Assembly: GCF_034521165.1 (NCBI RefSeq)
Contig: NZ_JAXHMV010000002.1
Span: forward strand, 248,001 to 312,000
Origin: Thiohalophilus sp.
GTDB lineage: Bacteria > Pseudomonadota > Gammaproteobacteria > UBA6429 > Thiohalophilaceae
Length of the DNA: 64,000 nucleotides
Direction: 5' to 3'
The notes beneath the pieces were generated by a model that did not search any database, was not told where the DNA came from, and was given only the letters and a program-made list of their open reading frames with translations. Made by a program: the position numbers and the translations under genes. Of this stretch, positions 37,867-46,848 are shown in pieces. Every line of letters begins with the position of its first letter. Within the stretch, counting starts at the first letter, position 1.

Positions 37867-38229
37867 ATGAATATAGAAGTTAATGGTAAAATGCTTTCAA
37901 CGGATGAAGAAGGATATTTACTCAATATGGATGACTGGAATGAATCAGTGATGCATGAGCTGATAAAGCAACATGAAGCGGATGGCCACAAACCACTATC
38001 CGAGACGGCTATTGGTCTGGTTGAATATTTTAATCAGTATTACCAAAAGAATAAAACACACCCGACCATGAATCATCTTCTCAGAGAGCTGGCCAAGCGA
38101 GAGGACGATAATTTCACCGAGGCTGAAAAATACAAGAATTTTCTTTACGATATGTTCCCCCACGGACCAATACAAAAATTGTCCAAGCTGGCCGGCCTGC
38201 CAAACCCGGGCAACGAAAACGAAAGTTAA
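37867..38229 (+). CDS. DsrC/TusE-family protein lacking the redox cysteines
   Basis: A 120-residue protein of the DsrC/TusE fold: MNIEVNGKMLSTDEEGYL, DWNESVMHELIKQHE, LSETAIGLVEYFNQYYQ, HPTMNHLLRELAK, LYDMFPHGPIQKLSKLAGLPNP. True DsrC ends in a flexible arm with two cysteines, and TusE has one. This protein has no cysteine at all and ends NPGNENES. It cannot carry persulfide, so it may be a regulatory relative of the RspA kind. A GGAGGAATAA ribosome site precedes the ATG. It is a single gene. Confidence 0.88.
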   Translation: MNIEVNGKMLSTDEEGYLLNMDDWNESVMHELIKQHEADGHKPLSETAIGLVEYFNQYYQKNKTHPTMNHLLRELAKREDDNFTEAEKYKNFLYDMFPHGPIQKLSKLAGLPNPGNENES

Positions 38230-38255
38230 TGGGAAAAGGGGCCGGGGAATGTTTT

Positions 38256-38273
38256 AAAGAGTCAAAGCTCTTT
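38256..38273. repeat. Short GGTCAAAGCCC-type palindrome
   Basis: AAAGAGTCAAAGCTCTTT forms a 6-bp stem (AAAGAG with CTCTTT) round a short loop. It is a divergent member of the GGGCTTTGACCCC repeat family clustered at 41-49 kb. Confidence 0.5.
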
Positions 38274-38384
38274 TCGTTGACTATCTCCCTCGCCTTTCTC
38301 CCTTCTCTCCTGGTCAAAAATTAATTTCTACGTTCCTTTTTCCCGGGGTTTTACTCTGACCCTGAATATCGGCATGGGGATCAG

Positions 38385-39695
38385 CTAAAGCATAAACGAA
38401 AGCAACAAGGCAGTACCCAGGAAGGAGAAGAAACCGGCGACATCAGTAATGGTGGTGAGAATGATCGAGGAGGCCGTGGCCGGATCCTGACCAAGACGGG
38501 TCAGGATGATCGGCACCAGCGAGCCGGCGATGCCGGCGGCGAGCATGGACATGACCATGGCGACGCCGATCACCAGCGCCAGGCCGAAGTTGCTGCTCCA
38601 GACGAAGACAGCCAGGCCGCAGGTGATGGCCAGTACCAGGCCGTTGATCAGGCCGACCATCACTTCCTTGCCCAAAACGGAGCGCCATTGGCGTATTCCC
38701 ACCTCCCGCAGAAACAGCCCGCGCATGGTGACCGCCAACGCCTGGGCGCCGGCATTGCCGGACTGACCGGCGACCACCGGCAAAAGCACCGCCAGGGCAG
38801 TGAACTGGGCAATGAGGTTCTCGAACAGGCCGACTACGGCGGCCGCAAGGAAGGCGGTCAGCAAATTGATATGCAACCAGGGTAAGCGGCGACGAATGGC
38901 GAACCCGGGTGTCGACAGGGCGCGTTCTTCCGGGCTGACACCGACCATTTTCTGCAAATCGGCGGTGGCGACATCCTCAATGGCATGAAACAAACTGCGA
39001 TAACGAACCACACCCATCAAGCGCCCATCGGCATCCACCACGGGGACAGAATCCTGGCGGGATCGATCCAGCAGCTCCACCAGTTCCTCCCGGCTGGTCC
39101 GGGTATCGACGGCTTCATGGACCGGCGCCACCAGGGTGGAAAGGGTCTGTTCCGGGGCGGCCAGTGCCAGGTCCTGAATGTCCACCCGGCCATCGAGGCG
39201 GCCGTCGCCGGTGACCACGAACAGGGAGCGGGCGCCGCGAATGGCCGATTGCTGCAGCCGTTTCAGCGCCTGCCCGACCGTCATGTCAGCCTGGGCCGCC
39301 ACAAAGGCGGTGCTCATCAGCCGACCGGCGGAGTCTTCGGGAAACGACAGCAACCGTTTCAGGTCGTCGCGGCTGACCGGGCGCAGTTCCGCGAGCAGAC
39401 TGTCGCGATCCGCTTCCGGTAACTGGATCAGCAGGGTGACAGCGAGTCGGGGCGGGGCCCGGTCGAGCACATCGAGTTGCTGCGAACGGGGCAACAGGGA
39501 GAACACCGTCAACGCCTTGACCGGGCTGAGGTATTCCATGGCCACGGTCAGGGCCGCGCTGTCTACACCGTGCAGCACGTCGCCAAGCGCCCTGTCCGAC
39601 AGATCTTCTATCTGTCCGGCGGCGGCGACCGGGTGGCGGCGCAGGTATTCGTTCGGGATACTGTTTTCGATATCGGGCGTAGCCACTCTGGTCAT
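38385..39695 (-). CDS. mgtE: Magnesium transporter MgtE
   Basis: A 436-residue protein with the full MgtE layout: N-terminal helical Mg-sensing domain (about 25-125), CBS pair (about 130-255) and five transmembrane helices (about 265-436) with PVVAGQSGNAGAQALAVTMRGL and GSLVPIILTRLGQDPATASS, the pore motifs. Its ATG overlaps the preceding gene in ATGA, and that gene encodes a soluble MgtE N-domain paralogue. The third, upstream member of the operon is an MscS-like channel. Confidence 0.92.
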   Translation of the reverse strand: MTRVATPDIENSIPNEYLRRHPVAAAGQIEDLSDRALGDVLHGVDSAALTVAMEYLSPVKALTVFSLLPRSQQLDVLDRAPPRLAVTLLIQLPEADRDSLLAELRPVSRDDLKRLLSFPEDSAGRLMSTAFVAAQADMTVGQALKRLQQSAIRGARSLFVVTGDGRLDGRVDIQDLALAAPEQTLSTLVAPVHEAVDTRTSREELVELLDRSRQDSVPVVDADGRLMGVVRYRSLFHAIEDVATADLQKMVGVSPEERALSTPGFAIRRRLPWLHINLLTAFLAAAVVGLFENLIAQFTALAVLLPVVAGQSGNAGAQALAVTMRGLFLREVGIRQWRSVLGKEVMVGLINGLVLAITCGLAVFVWSSNFGLALVIGVAMVMSMLAAGIAGSLVPIILTRLGQDPATASSIILTTITDVAGFFSFLGTALLLSFML

Positions 39696-40510
39696 TTCCC
39701 CCGTACACCGAACAGCGCCTCGAGACAGATCCCCATAACGCGAAAGTACTGTCCGGTCAGCTCGTTCATACTTTGGCCAAGGCTGTTTTCGGCGGCGTTG
39801 CCGCCCCTCAGCGCCACCATCAGCGCTTCCCGGGACAGGCTGCCGAGCAGGTGATTAAGATGATCGGTGACCGGCAGCGTCGTGTGCCGGAGCCACTCCG
39901 GGAAATCACGGGCATTGGCGAGGCGGGTTTCCGCCCGCAGCGCCTCGACCGGCATCAGGAACGCGGACAATTTCGCGGTCTCGGTTTTTGCCATCAATAC
40001 CCCGCCGAGATCCAGCCGGCCGAGATAACCGCCGCCGTCATCCACCAGCCAGACCGGTTGCTCCGGGTCGGGAGCATGCTCGTGTAACAGGGCCACGGCG
40101 TCGGGTACCAGCATCCCCGCGTTCAGTTGCATGGCGGACGGGTCCGCCAGCGCGCCGACCTTGTCCGGCGGGTAAATGACCAGCTTTTCCAGTGTGCGCC
40201 GCATGCGCCGGCTCGGTAGCCCTTGCAGTATTCGCGCTCGTCGGGATTCCTCAATGTGCAGCAGCAGGGTGAGGGCATGATCGACCCCCGCCGCGTTCAG
40301 CCAGCGGATCAGGGTTTCATCATCCTGTTTGTCCTGCACCTCGAGAGCCTGGCGATGGGGCAGCATGGCCACCAGCGGCGCGGCCGTTTCCGCTGGCAGA
40401 TCGTCCAGTGTCTGCAATACGGCCTCGGTACCCCGGGTGGCGAGAAAGGTCGCCAGTTCGCCCGGGTAGTCGCGTGCATAGGCCAGTTTCAATGGGTGAG
40501 TCGTGGTCAT
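39692..40510 (-). CDS. Soluble MgtE N-domain/CBS-like protein
   Basis: About 272 residues from the ATG at 40510; an upstream extension overlaps the previous gene and is not used. It resembles the cytoplasmic half of MgtE: an MgtE N-domain (LPAETAAPLVAMLPHRQALEV, GVDHALTLLLHIEESRRARILQGL) and a CBS-like region (LNAGMLVPDAVALLHE, VWLVDDGGGYLGRLDL). It has no transmembrane pore. It is coupled to mgtE, so it could form a hetero-oligomer with it or act as a separate Mg sensor. The role is inferred. Confidence 0.82.
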   Translation of the reverse strand: MTTTHPLKLAYARDYPGELATFLATRGTEAVLQTLDDLPAETAAPLVAMLPHRQALEVQDKQDDETLIRWLNAAGVDHALTLLLHIEESRRARILQGLPSRRMRRTLEKLVIYPPDKVGALADPSAMQLNAGMLVPDAVALLHEHAPDPEQPVWLVDDGGGYLGRLDLGGVLMAKTETAKLSAFLMPVEALRAETRLANARDFPEWLRHTTLPVTDHLNHLLGSLSREALMVALRGGNAAENSLGQSMNELTGQYFRVMGICLEALFGVRGK

Positions 40511-40514
40511 GATC

Positions 40515-41285
40515 TCAGCTTTGTGACGCCGATCGGGGGGTAATCCGGACGACCCGGCCGCTGGCCAGGCGGGCAGCGGGAATGGAGACCAGGCCTTCAT
40601 CCGTCTCCAGTGTCAGCCCGGTCCGGTAAATCTCGACAATCACGCCTTCGTCATCGTCGATGCGCAGGCGGTCACCGCTGGCATAGCGGGTCATTTCCGG
40701 CTGGGCCACCAGGTTCGCGACATATTGCCGTGCACCGAGGGCAAAGGCGATTGACAGGCCACCCAGCAGCGAAGCCAGGATGATCAATGAAAGCTGGGTA
40801 ATAAACGAGATATCAATGCCCAGTTGCTGCAGGCCGGTAATCACCGCCACCGCCACGACAGCGGCATGCACCAGCCGAGGCAACAGGGCATTGCCGTCAC
40901 CCTGGGCTATCATCCCGGCGGTAAGGTTGCGCAACAGGACACCGACGACATTCCCCATGCCAATGATCACCAGGCCCAGGACAAAACGCGGCAGATAATC
41001 AAACAACATGTCCAGCCAGGCCGTAAGCTGGGGAATATTCAGCAACCGCACGGCAATCACCGCCGCCAGCACCAGCACCGTGGCAAAGACCAGCAAGGCT
41101 AAACCCTGCTGAAAAAGAGGGGAAACCACATAGTGGCTGCGACCGGAAAACCGGCTGATCATCCTGTCGCCGACCAGGAACAATCGCCGGACAGCCAGCT
41201 CTGCCAGCTTGCCGACAATCACACCCAGTACGAGTACCAGAACAGCCGCCAGCTCCGGGTATGTTTCAACAAGATTTCGCAACAT
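40515..41285 (-). CDS. MscS-like mechanosensitive channel, small
   Basis: About 256 residues from the ATG at 41285, preceded by GGAGAG. It has five or six hydrophobic helices, then a short MscS beta domain (SIAFALGARQYVANLVAQPEMTRY, GVIVEIYRTGLTLET, VSIPAARLASGRVVRI). The large C-terminal cage of MscS is missing. It begins the three-gene operon with the soluble MgtE-like gene (4-nt gap) and mgtE. Confidence 0.82.
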   Translation of the reverse strand: MLRNLVETYPELAAVLVLVLGVIVGKLAELAVRRLFLVGDRMISRFSGRSHYVVSPLFQQGLALLVFATVLVLAAVIAVRLLNIPQLTAWLDMLFDYLPRFVLGLVIIGMGNVVGVLLRNLTAGMIAQGDGNALLPRLVHAAVVAVAVITGLQQLGIDISFITQLSLIILASLLGGLSIAFALGARQYVANLVAQPEMTRYASGDRLRIDDDEGVIVEIYRTGLTLETDEGLVSIPAARLASGRVVRITPRSASQS

Positions 41286-41391
41286 GCTCTCTCCGTATCC
41301 TGGCGGGGCCCCACCTGTTAAGAGCTTAGCCGAAAACCCCTGCACAAAAAAACCGGCAAAATCCGGGGGCAGAAAAAATCGGGTTCAAAGA

Positions 41392-41580
41392 ACAGTTTTC
41401 TCAAATATTAGCAACAATTGTTCTCTGGCCCTGACGGATCTCAGCCCGCATGAATCTCAGGCCTTTAAGGCACTTTAAGGGGTCAAAGCCCTTTTCGGGC
41501 GCTTTGGCCTTTAAGGGGTCAAAGCCCTTTTCGGGCGCTTTAATTTAAGAATTTAAGGGCTTTGACTCCGTTAATTTTTT
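41392..41580. repeat. Cluster of RAYT-tail-type and shared intergenic repeats
   Basis: 41392-41435 matches elements at 29421-29463 and 34051-34090 (core ATTAGCAACAATT). Next, a 33-bp unit with TTAAGGGGTCAAAGCCC and TTTTCGGGCGCTTT occurs twice in tandem (41471-41504 and 41508-41541). Then an inverted copy, TTTAAGGGCTTTGACTCCGT, follows at about 41552-41572. No gene lies between the MscS-like and FadL genes. Confidence 0.75.
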
Positions 41581-41591
41581 ACGCGGTGAAA

Positions 41592-42866
41592 TCAGAAGCG
41601 CCAACTATAGATGATTTCCAGTTCTGTCTGCTGCATCTGCAGGTCACCGGTCTGGTCGCCGGTATTGGGATTCAGACCGCGTACGCTTTCTTCCGGCGAC
41701 CAGGTAAGTGCCGCACTCCATTCATGGCCAGGGTCGAGCTGCTTGGTAAATCCGATCGAGAAATGTTCCCGGCTTACAGCTGGCGCAACGATATTGATCA
41801 TGGCCTGGGTCCTGGGGATTATCTGGTTCATACGACTGTAGCCTGCGCGTAGCACAAGATCGTGCGCATAATGCCAGCGTGCTCCCAGCTTGAGGACCTG
41901 AGCGTCATCCCAGCCGCCACCAATACCCTCGTCGCTGCCGAGCTCCACCGTGGTCAGAGGACGATTATTCGTATTGCCAATCGCCGCGATCTCACTGTAA
42001 CGAATCTCCTGGTAATCGATCGACAGCGTTAGATCGTCGTGTGGCTCAAAGCTCACACCGAATTGAAAGGCAAGGGGGATGTCAAAATCGCCCTGCTCCG
42101 CAAAAGCACCCTGGTACTTGTCGAAGGGCGTCATGTCGATGCGTGGCTGCAAGCCAAAGGCCAGAGCTACCCACTCGGTAGGGCGGTAATTCAGACCCAG
42201 GCTTAGGCCGATACCATAGGAATAGTCGAAACCATTATTGGTAACCGCATCCGGAGCGATAGATACAGCCCGGAAGGGTTCCATCCCGCGGGCGCGAAAG
42301 GCCTGTACAGCCATAATCGGGCCTATCCCGGCGGTGAAATTCGGGCCCAGCCGGATCGAGTAGGGCACATGGACAAATAGCTGATAGAGATCGGCACCGA
42401 CCGGTGCGCTGGCACGCTGTTCGTCGGGTGCACCGGGTTGCTCGAAAAAGCGAAATAACGGTGCATCATACCTGGTGCTCAATCCGTTGGCGGAAATCAC
42501 CACGCCGGTCGCGCTATCCTCCGAAAGCTTGTGGGCCCAGGCGAACTGCGGGATCAGAAACCAGCTCTGCTCGCTGTCGTACTGGCCGGGAGGAATCTGC
42601 GGGGTGCCGGCTGTGGCATCGTCATTCGCCCTGAAGCCACGGACCGGCAGGAACAGGCTGGCACCGGCATCCACGCGCGGTCCGACCAGGACCAGGTTGG
42701 CCGGATTGATCGCGGCATTTAATGCGTCTTCGGGAATGGCGCTCCCGGCACCGGCCATTGCCTTGCTTTTGGTACCCGCCCCGTGGCTAAAGTAGCCGTT
42801 GGTCGCATGGGCGAGGACCGGGAAAGACAGGACGAGGATCAGCAAGGCGTATCGTGTATTCGACAC
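41592..42866 (-). CDS. OmpP1/FadL/TodX family outer-membrane transporter
   Basis: A 424-residue outer-membrane protein with a signal peptide (ends VLAHA) and the mature N-terminus TNGYFSHGAGTKSKAMAGAG, the hatch sequence of FadL-type channels (NGY, then NPANLVLVG). The rest reads as alternating beta strands ending in the aromatic IYSWRF. Such channels bring long-chain fatty acids or other hydrophobics across the outer membrane. A link to the RpfF fatty-acid signal is possible but unproven. Confidence 0.93.
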   Translation of the reverse strand: MSNTRYALLILVLSFPVLAHATNGYFSHGAGTKSKAMAGAGSAIPEDALNAAINPANLVLVGPRVDAGASLFLPVRGFRANDDATAGTPQIPPGQYDSEQSWFLIPQFAWAHKLSEDSATGVVISANGLSTRYDAPLFRFFEQPGAPDEQRASAPVGADLYQLFVHVPYSIRLGPNFTAGIGPIMAVQAFRARGMEPFRAVSIAPDAVTNNGFDYSYGIGLSLGLNYRPTEWVALAFGLQPRIDMTPFDKYQGAFAEQGDFDIPLAFQFGVSFEPHDDLTLSIDYQEIRYSEIAAIGNTNNRPLTTVELGSDEGIGGGWDDAQVLKLGARWHYAHDLVLRAGYSRMNQIIPRTQAMINIVAPAVSREHFSIGFTKQLDPGHEWSAALTWSPEESVRGLNPNTGDQTGDLQMQQTELEIIYSWRF

Positions 42867-43023
42867 AGTAAAATTCCTTCATTGCATTGTAAGGACACAG
42901 CATCCATAAATAATTAAAAAGTTCGGCAACAAACGAGAATTATTCGTACTACCATGTATCACCGACCACTTTTATTACCGCCCCATTTTATTCTCTCAAT
43001 CCGGTTGTTTTTGATTTTCCGTT

Positions 43024-44145
43024 TCAGAGCTTTCTATCGGCAAACTGCTCTTGAATTTCAATTATCTGCTCCAGGTTATTAATCAATGCCTGGACGCAAT
43101 CCTTATCCAGCTTTTCACCCGCCATCTCTTTCAGCAAAGCCATGGCCTTCTCATTACTCCAGGCCGGTTTATACGAGCGCTCGCTGGTCAAAGCATCAAA
43201 AATATCGGCAACGGCAACAATACGTGCCTCAATGGGGATTTCATCGCCTTTTTTACCTTCGGGATAACCGCTGCCATTCATCATTTCGTGGTGGTAGGTG
43301 GCGATATTGCGCAACAGATCAATGTATTCGGATTGTCCCAGACTGAAATTTGAAATGATTCCATCAATCATCTCGCGCCCTTTCGTTGCGTGCGATTGCA
43401 TAATTTTCATTTCTTCACCCTCAAGCGGCCCGGGCTTGAGAAGAATGTTGTCAGGGATGGCAATTTTCCCGATATCATGTAACGGGGCAAACATGAAAAG
43501 ATGCTGAAGATAGGCATCGTCCAGCTCATGACTCTCCGCCAGGTTATGTGCGATCAAGAGACTGTAACGCGACATCCTGTCAAGATGACTTCCTGTTTCC
43601 GGATCGCGATAATGGGTGATAGAACCTGTGGCCTTAACAGCATTTGCAAGTGTTTTAATTACACTGAACTCATTAATCAACATCAATGAAATCAGATGCC
43701 CGTAGAGATCCAATTGAGCGAGCACTTTTTCGTCAAAAACATCTTTTTCTGTAGAGTTGAAGAAGATAAACCCGAAAAACGCACCATCATCAAACATCGG
43801 CATGGTGTAACTTGCAGCATATCCGGATCGCCCGATACGGCGCGTATGTTCATGCTCGCCATCATCAAATGTCACCATATTATTAATGACCCGTGGCAGC
43901 CCCTTATCGAGAATATCTCTGAGAGAGGGAGCATCCTGCAGTAATGCCTGATAATTTACGAGTGGATTTTCGTCTTCAGAGCTGTGCAAATAGGTTTTGA
44001 GAACCGATGTCTCCGGATCATAAATTGCGACAGCAATACGCTCTATAAAATGGAACTGTTTTCTGATGGAATCATGCGCAATAACGAGCTTATCTTTTAT
44101 AGGTTGCTGCGCATTGAGCGCCTCCAGGACATCACGGTGCGGCAT
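43024..44145 (-). CDS. GAF-HD-GYP c-di-GMP phosphodiesterase
   Basis: A 373-residue soluble protein. An N-terminal GAF-like sensor spans about 1-155. The HD-GYP domain (about 160-365) keeps HYRDPETGSHLDRMSRYS, the HD pair in LHDIGKIAIPDNILLKPG, and HHEMMNGSGYPEGKKGDEIP, close to the classical HHEN..DGxGYP. Metal ligands are present, so hydrolysis of c-di-GMP is likely. RpfG, the usual RpfC partner, has a receiver instead of GAF, so this is not a canonical RpfG. Confidence 0.92.
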   Translation of the reverse strand: MPHRDVLEALNAQQPIKDKLVIAHDSIRKQFHFIERIAVAIYDPETSVLKTYLHSSEDENPLVNYQALLQDAPSLRDILDKGLPRVINNMVTFDDGEHEHTRRIGRSGYAASYTMPMFDDGAFFGFIFFNSTEKDVFDEKVLAQLDLYGHLISLMLINEFSVIKTLANAVKATGSITHYRDPETGSHLDRMSRYSLLIAHNLAESHELDDAYLQHLFMFAPLHDIGKIAIPDNILLKPGPLEGEEMKIMQSHATKGREMIDGIISNFSLGQSEYIDLLRNIATYHHEMMNGSGYPEGKKGDEIPIEARIVAVADIFDALTSERSYKPAWSNEKAMALLKEMAGEKLDKDCVQALINNLEQIIEIQEQFADRKL

Positions 44146-44321
44146 CAGCGCTCCCCTTTATGTCTGATAATGAAACACTTAACTCGCATGGTCGGGATTC
44201 CGGGGACAGTATAAATAATTTACCCTGTCGCTCCCGGCCTATATTTAAATAGATATACTGTTCCCGGATTTGCGCGAGTATTCAAATAAGATTAGCAGCA
44301 GAAATCCGGGTTGGTCAAAAT

Positions 44322-44582
44322 TTAATCGCCCCATCCCCTTTTTGCGAGCGGCCGGAGTTCATAAATCCGTCCATATTTGACTGCTGATTCCAAATCCTCG
44401 TGTCGCAGTGCACCCCGTACATCGTCCAGTTTGCAGGCATCTTCAACGCTGAGATACGGCGACCACCCCGTATCGTCTTCCAGCAAGTCAACATCAACCT
44501 CCGCCACATACCGGCCTTCATGGACGATACTCTGCTTCAGTCGCGACCATCCATCGTTACGCGCCTCTTGAATGAAATGCAC
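44322..44582 (-). CDS. Hypothetical protein, 86 residues, at the RAYT remnant
   Basis: A small acidic protein with balanced composition (contains VDLLEDDTGWSPYLSVEDACK and LDDVRGALRHEDLESAVKYGRIYELRPL in split form). It reads like a real small soluble protein of the kind found in toxin-antitoxin or mobile contexts, but I do not recognise a family. The first codons overlap the end of the RAYT pseudogene, so the original 5' end may have been replaced by the mobile element. The GTG start at 44582 has no clear ribosome site. Confidence 0.5.
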   Translation of the reverse strand: MHFIQEARNDGWSRLKQSIVHEGRYVAEVDVDLLEDDTGWSPYLSVEDACKLDDVRGALRHEDLESAVKYGRIYELRPLAKRGWGD

Positions 44583-45280
44583 TTTTTAAGGGTGTCAAAG
44601 CCCTTTTTGGTCGTCCGCGTCGCGCCTGCCCCACTTTGGTCTTCAATTTACGCTCAATCTTTTCCTTGAAATAGGCATTGCCCAGCGGCGTCCCCCGTCT
44701 GCCAGGCGGCACGAATATCCTTCAGTGCATCATCATCGATATGCGCCTGAAACAAGGCCTTGGTAGGCCGCCAGCCGACTGGTTGGCGTCTTCAAAACGC
44801 AGATACAGTGAATGGGTGTAATCAGTTTATTAGGCTTTCCCAGGGCATTTGCCCGGTAACTGCTCCAGCGATATTGGCCTGGCGCATTGACCATATTGGC
44901 CCGAACCGGATTCAGCTCGATATAACGCATACAGGTCAACAGGTATTCTTCGTCATGGATCAGCGAGGCCTTGAATCGACCTTCCCAGATACTGCCGCTG
45001 GTGCCATCGAGTAATTGATATAGGGCACATAACGCCACCATGTACTGCATCAACCGGCTTACCCCCGCCTTATCCTGTGGCGTGACAAGGATATGCACAT
45101 GGTTGGTCATCAGCACATAGGCATGGACAGCACAATCATATCGCTGGGCCGCCTCAATCAGCCAATGACGATCAGGCAAAGAGAATCCCCATCCTCGAAA
45201 AAGACCGGCTCACGACTGTCGCCGCGCTGCACAACATGAACGGGAACATCGGGTAGAAAAAACCGAGGTTTGCAGGGCAT
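44557..45280 (-). pseudogene. REP-associated transposase (RAYT, Y1 type), frameshifted
   Basis: Read on the minus strand from the ATG at 45280, the pieces give a full RAYT: MPCKPRFFLPDVPVHVVQRG, then VLMTNHVHILVTP (HUH motif), YIELNPVRANMV, WSSYRANALG, and a basic C-terminus GRPKRALTPLKS. At least three single-base shifts break the frame, near 45180, between about 44760 and 44825, and near 44690. The catalytic HUH is intact but the protein cannot be made whole. RAYTs mobilise REP palindromes; many repeat copies lie nearby. Confidence 0.85.
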
Positions 45281-45311
45281 CCGTGCCTCCTTCAATAGTT
45301 AGAAATAAATC

Positions 45312-46657
45312 GGTTCCTCTCGCGGATCGGTGCACGGAGAAACGCGTAAATAGTTGAAAAGCATGAGCCTCATCAGGTACTTAGAAGTTGCGAAGCTAAC
45401 TAGGTATCTGGGAGGAGACTCATGCTTGTTGAAAGTTTGATTAAAGAGACGGTGGAATTGCAAGGATTTCGTGTGGTGATGGTACAGAAAACAGGGCATG
45501 GACTGGAGGCGACGCTGACCGCTGACAGGCGTTTTACGCCTTGCTGCGGCGCCTGTGGCAAGCCCGCCGCCTACCGCGACACTCGCGCTGTTCGTCGTTT
45601 TCGCCACGTGCCGCTGTGGGGTATTGATGTACAGCTGCTCTATGCCCCGCGCCGCGTGAGCTGCAAGCAATGTGATGGGATCCATGTCGAAGCGATGCCC
45701 TGGGTCTCGGGGCAGCGGCGCTTTACCCGAGCGCTGATGGTGACATTGGCTACATGGGCACGGGTGTTGACCTGGAAGCAGGTGGCGGCTCTGTTTCGCT
45801 GTTCGTGGTGCACCGTGGAAGCGGCGGTTGATGAGGCGGTCGCCTATGGCCTTGCCCACCGAGACCTTTCGCAGGTGACCCACATTGGCATTGATGAGAT
45901 CTCTCGCAAGCGTGGGCATGTGTATGTCACTAACGTCTATGACCTTAAGAGCCGACAGTTGCTGTGGAGCGGTGAGGGCCGCGCCAAAGAAACGCTGGAA
46001 GGCTTCTTTGACTGGTTCGGCGAGGAGCGCACCGCACAGCTTGAGGGTGTTTGCTGCGATATGTGGCAGCCTTACGCTGATGTGGTCAAGACCAAGGCGC
46101 CCAAGGCGATTCTGGTGTTCGACAAGTTTCATATCGTTCAGCATTTGACCAAGGCCGTGGACCAGGTAAGACGTGATGAGATCCGGGAAAAGGGCCAGGA
46201 GCACAAAGCTCTGATGAGCAAGACCCGGTACATCTGGTTGAAGAATCCCTGGAACCTCACCGACAAGCAGCAGGCTCGGTTATCGGAACTCGAACATCTG
46301 AATCTCAAGATCAATCGTGCCTACCTGCTCAAAGAGAGCTTTCGTGAATTCTGGACCTACACCTACGCCGGTTGGGCTGAACGCTACCTGAACAATTGGT
46401 TCTGGTGGGCAACCCATTCACGCCTCAAGCCGATGCGTGAATTTGCCTGGATGCTTCGGCGCCATCAGGATGACCTGATGAATTATTTCAGGATGCCCAT
46501 CCACAACGGCACTGTGGAAGGGCTGAATAACAAGGCAAAGGTGATAAGCCATAAGGCTTATGGATTTCGTTCAGCAAAGAGCTATATTCGGAATCTATAT
46601 CACTGCATGGCAGGGCTATCCTTACCCAAAACCGTGCATACATTTGCGTGACGAACC
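45312..46657 (+). mobile_element. ISL3-family insertion sequence, copy 1
   Basis: About 1346 bp. Imperfect terminal inverted repeats: left GGTTCCTCTCGCGGATCGGT, right end (reverse complement) GGTTCGTCACGCAAATGTAT; both then reach GCACGG. It holds one intact transposase gene. It differs from copy 2 by one base near 45350. An 8-bp target duplication is not visible. It sits between the RAYT pseudogene and a RAYT-tail repeat. Confidence 0.88.
45422..46651 (+). CDS. ISL3 transposase, copy 1
   Basis: A 409-residue transposase with an N-terminal zinc-ribbon (CCGACGKP ... CKQCDG), a helix-turn-helix region, and a DDE core: HIGIDEISRKRGHVYVT (first Asp), GVCCDMWQPYADVV (second Asp), and MPIHNGTVEGLNNKAKV (Glu). 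The frame is complete and its product is identical to that of copy 2. Confidence 0.95.
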   Translation: MLVESLIKETVELQGFRVVMVQKTGHGLEATLTADRRFTPCCGACGKPAAYRDTRAVRRFRHVPLWGIDVQLLYAPRRVSCKQCDGIHVEAMPWVSGQRRFTRALMVTLATWARVLTWKQVAALFRCSWCTVEAAVDEAVAYGLAHRDLSQVTHIGIDEISRKRGHVYVTNVYDLKSRQLLWSGEGRAKETLEGFFDWFGEERTAQLEGVCCDMWQPYADVVKTKAPKAILVFDKFHIVQHLTKAVDQVRRDEIREKGQEHKALMSKTRYIWLKNPWNLTDKQQARLSELEHLNLKINRAYLLKESFREFWTYTYAGWAERYLNNWFWWATHSRLKPMREFAWMLRRHQDDLMNYFRMPIHNGTVEGLNNKAKVISHKAYGFRSAKSYIRNLYHCMAGLSLPKTVHTFA

Positions 46658-46687
46658 TAAAAATTAAGCCACTCGAGTCGTCTCTGG

Positions 46688-46712
46688 AAAGGGCTTTGAC
46701 CCCTTTAATTAG
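46688..46712. repeat. RAYT-tail repeat copy next to ISL3
   Basis: Contains GGGCTTTGACCCCTTTAATT, 30 nt right of the ISL3 end. The same 20-mer occurs four more times with small changes at 48490-49213 (see the array) and in inverted or variant form at 41471-41572 and 44583-44608. Confidence 0.75.
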
Positions 46713-46848
46713 AGAATGCGCATCCCAGAAGAATTCGCGCAAACCCCTTTAAATCTCCATCATTTTGTAAAACCTCGGTGGCGAGATCGCCGCCGGGTGT
46801 TAAGATTCTCCCTGACCCCGGCGCAAATTACCAGAGGAGGCATAGACA

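Noticed and set aside
41471..41541. Two 33-bp direct repeats considered as a mini CRISPR array.
   Set aside because: The gap between them is only 3 nt, and the unit belongs to the RAYT-tail repeat family.
45299..46204. A 301-codon minus-strand frame over ISL3 copy 1, with the same over copy 2.
   Set aside because: Antisense of the transposase; its repetition only reflects the two IS copies.
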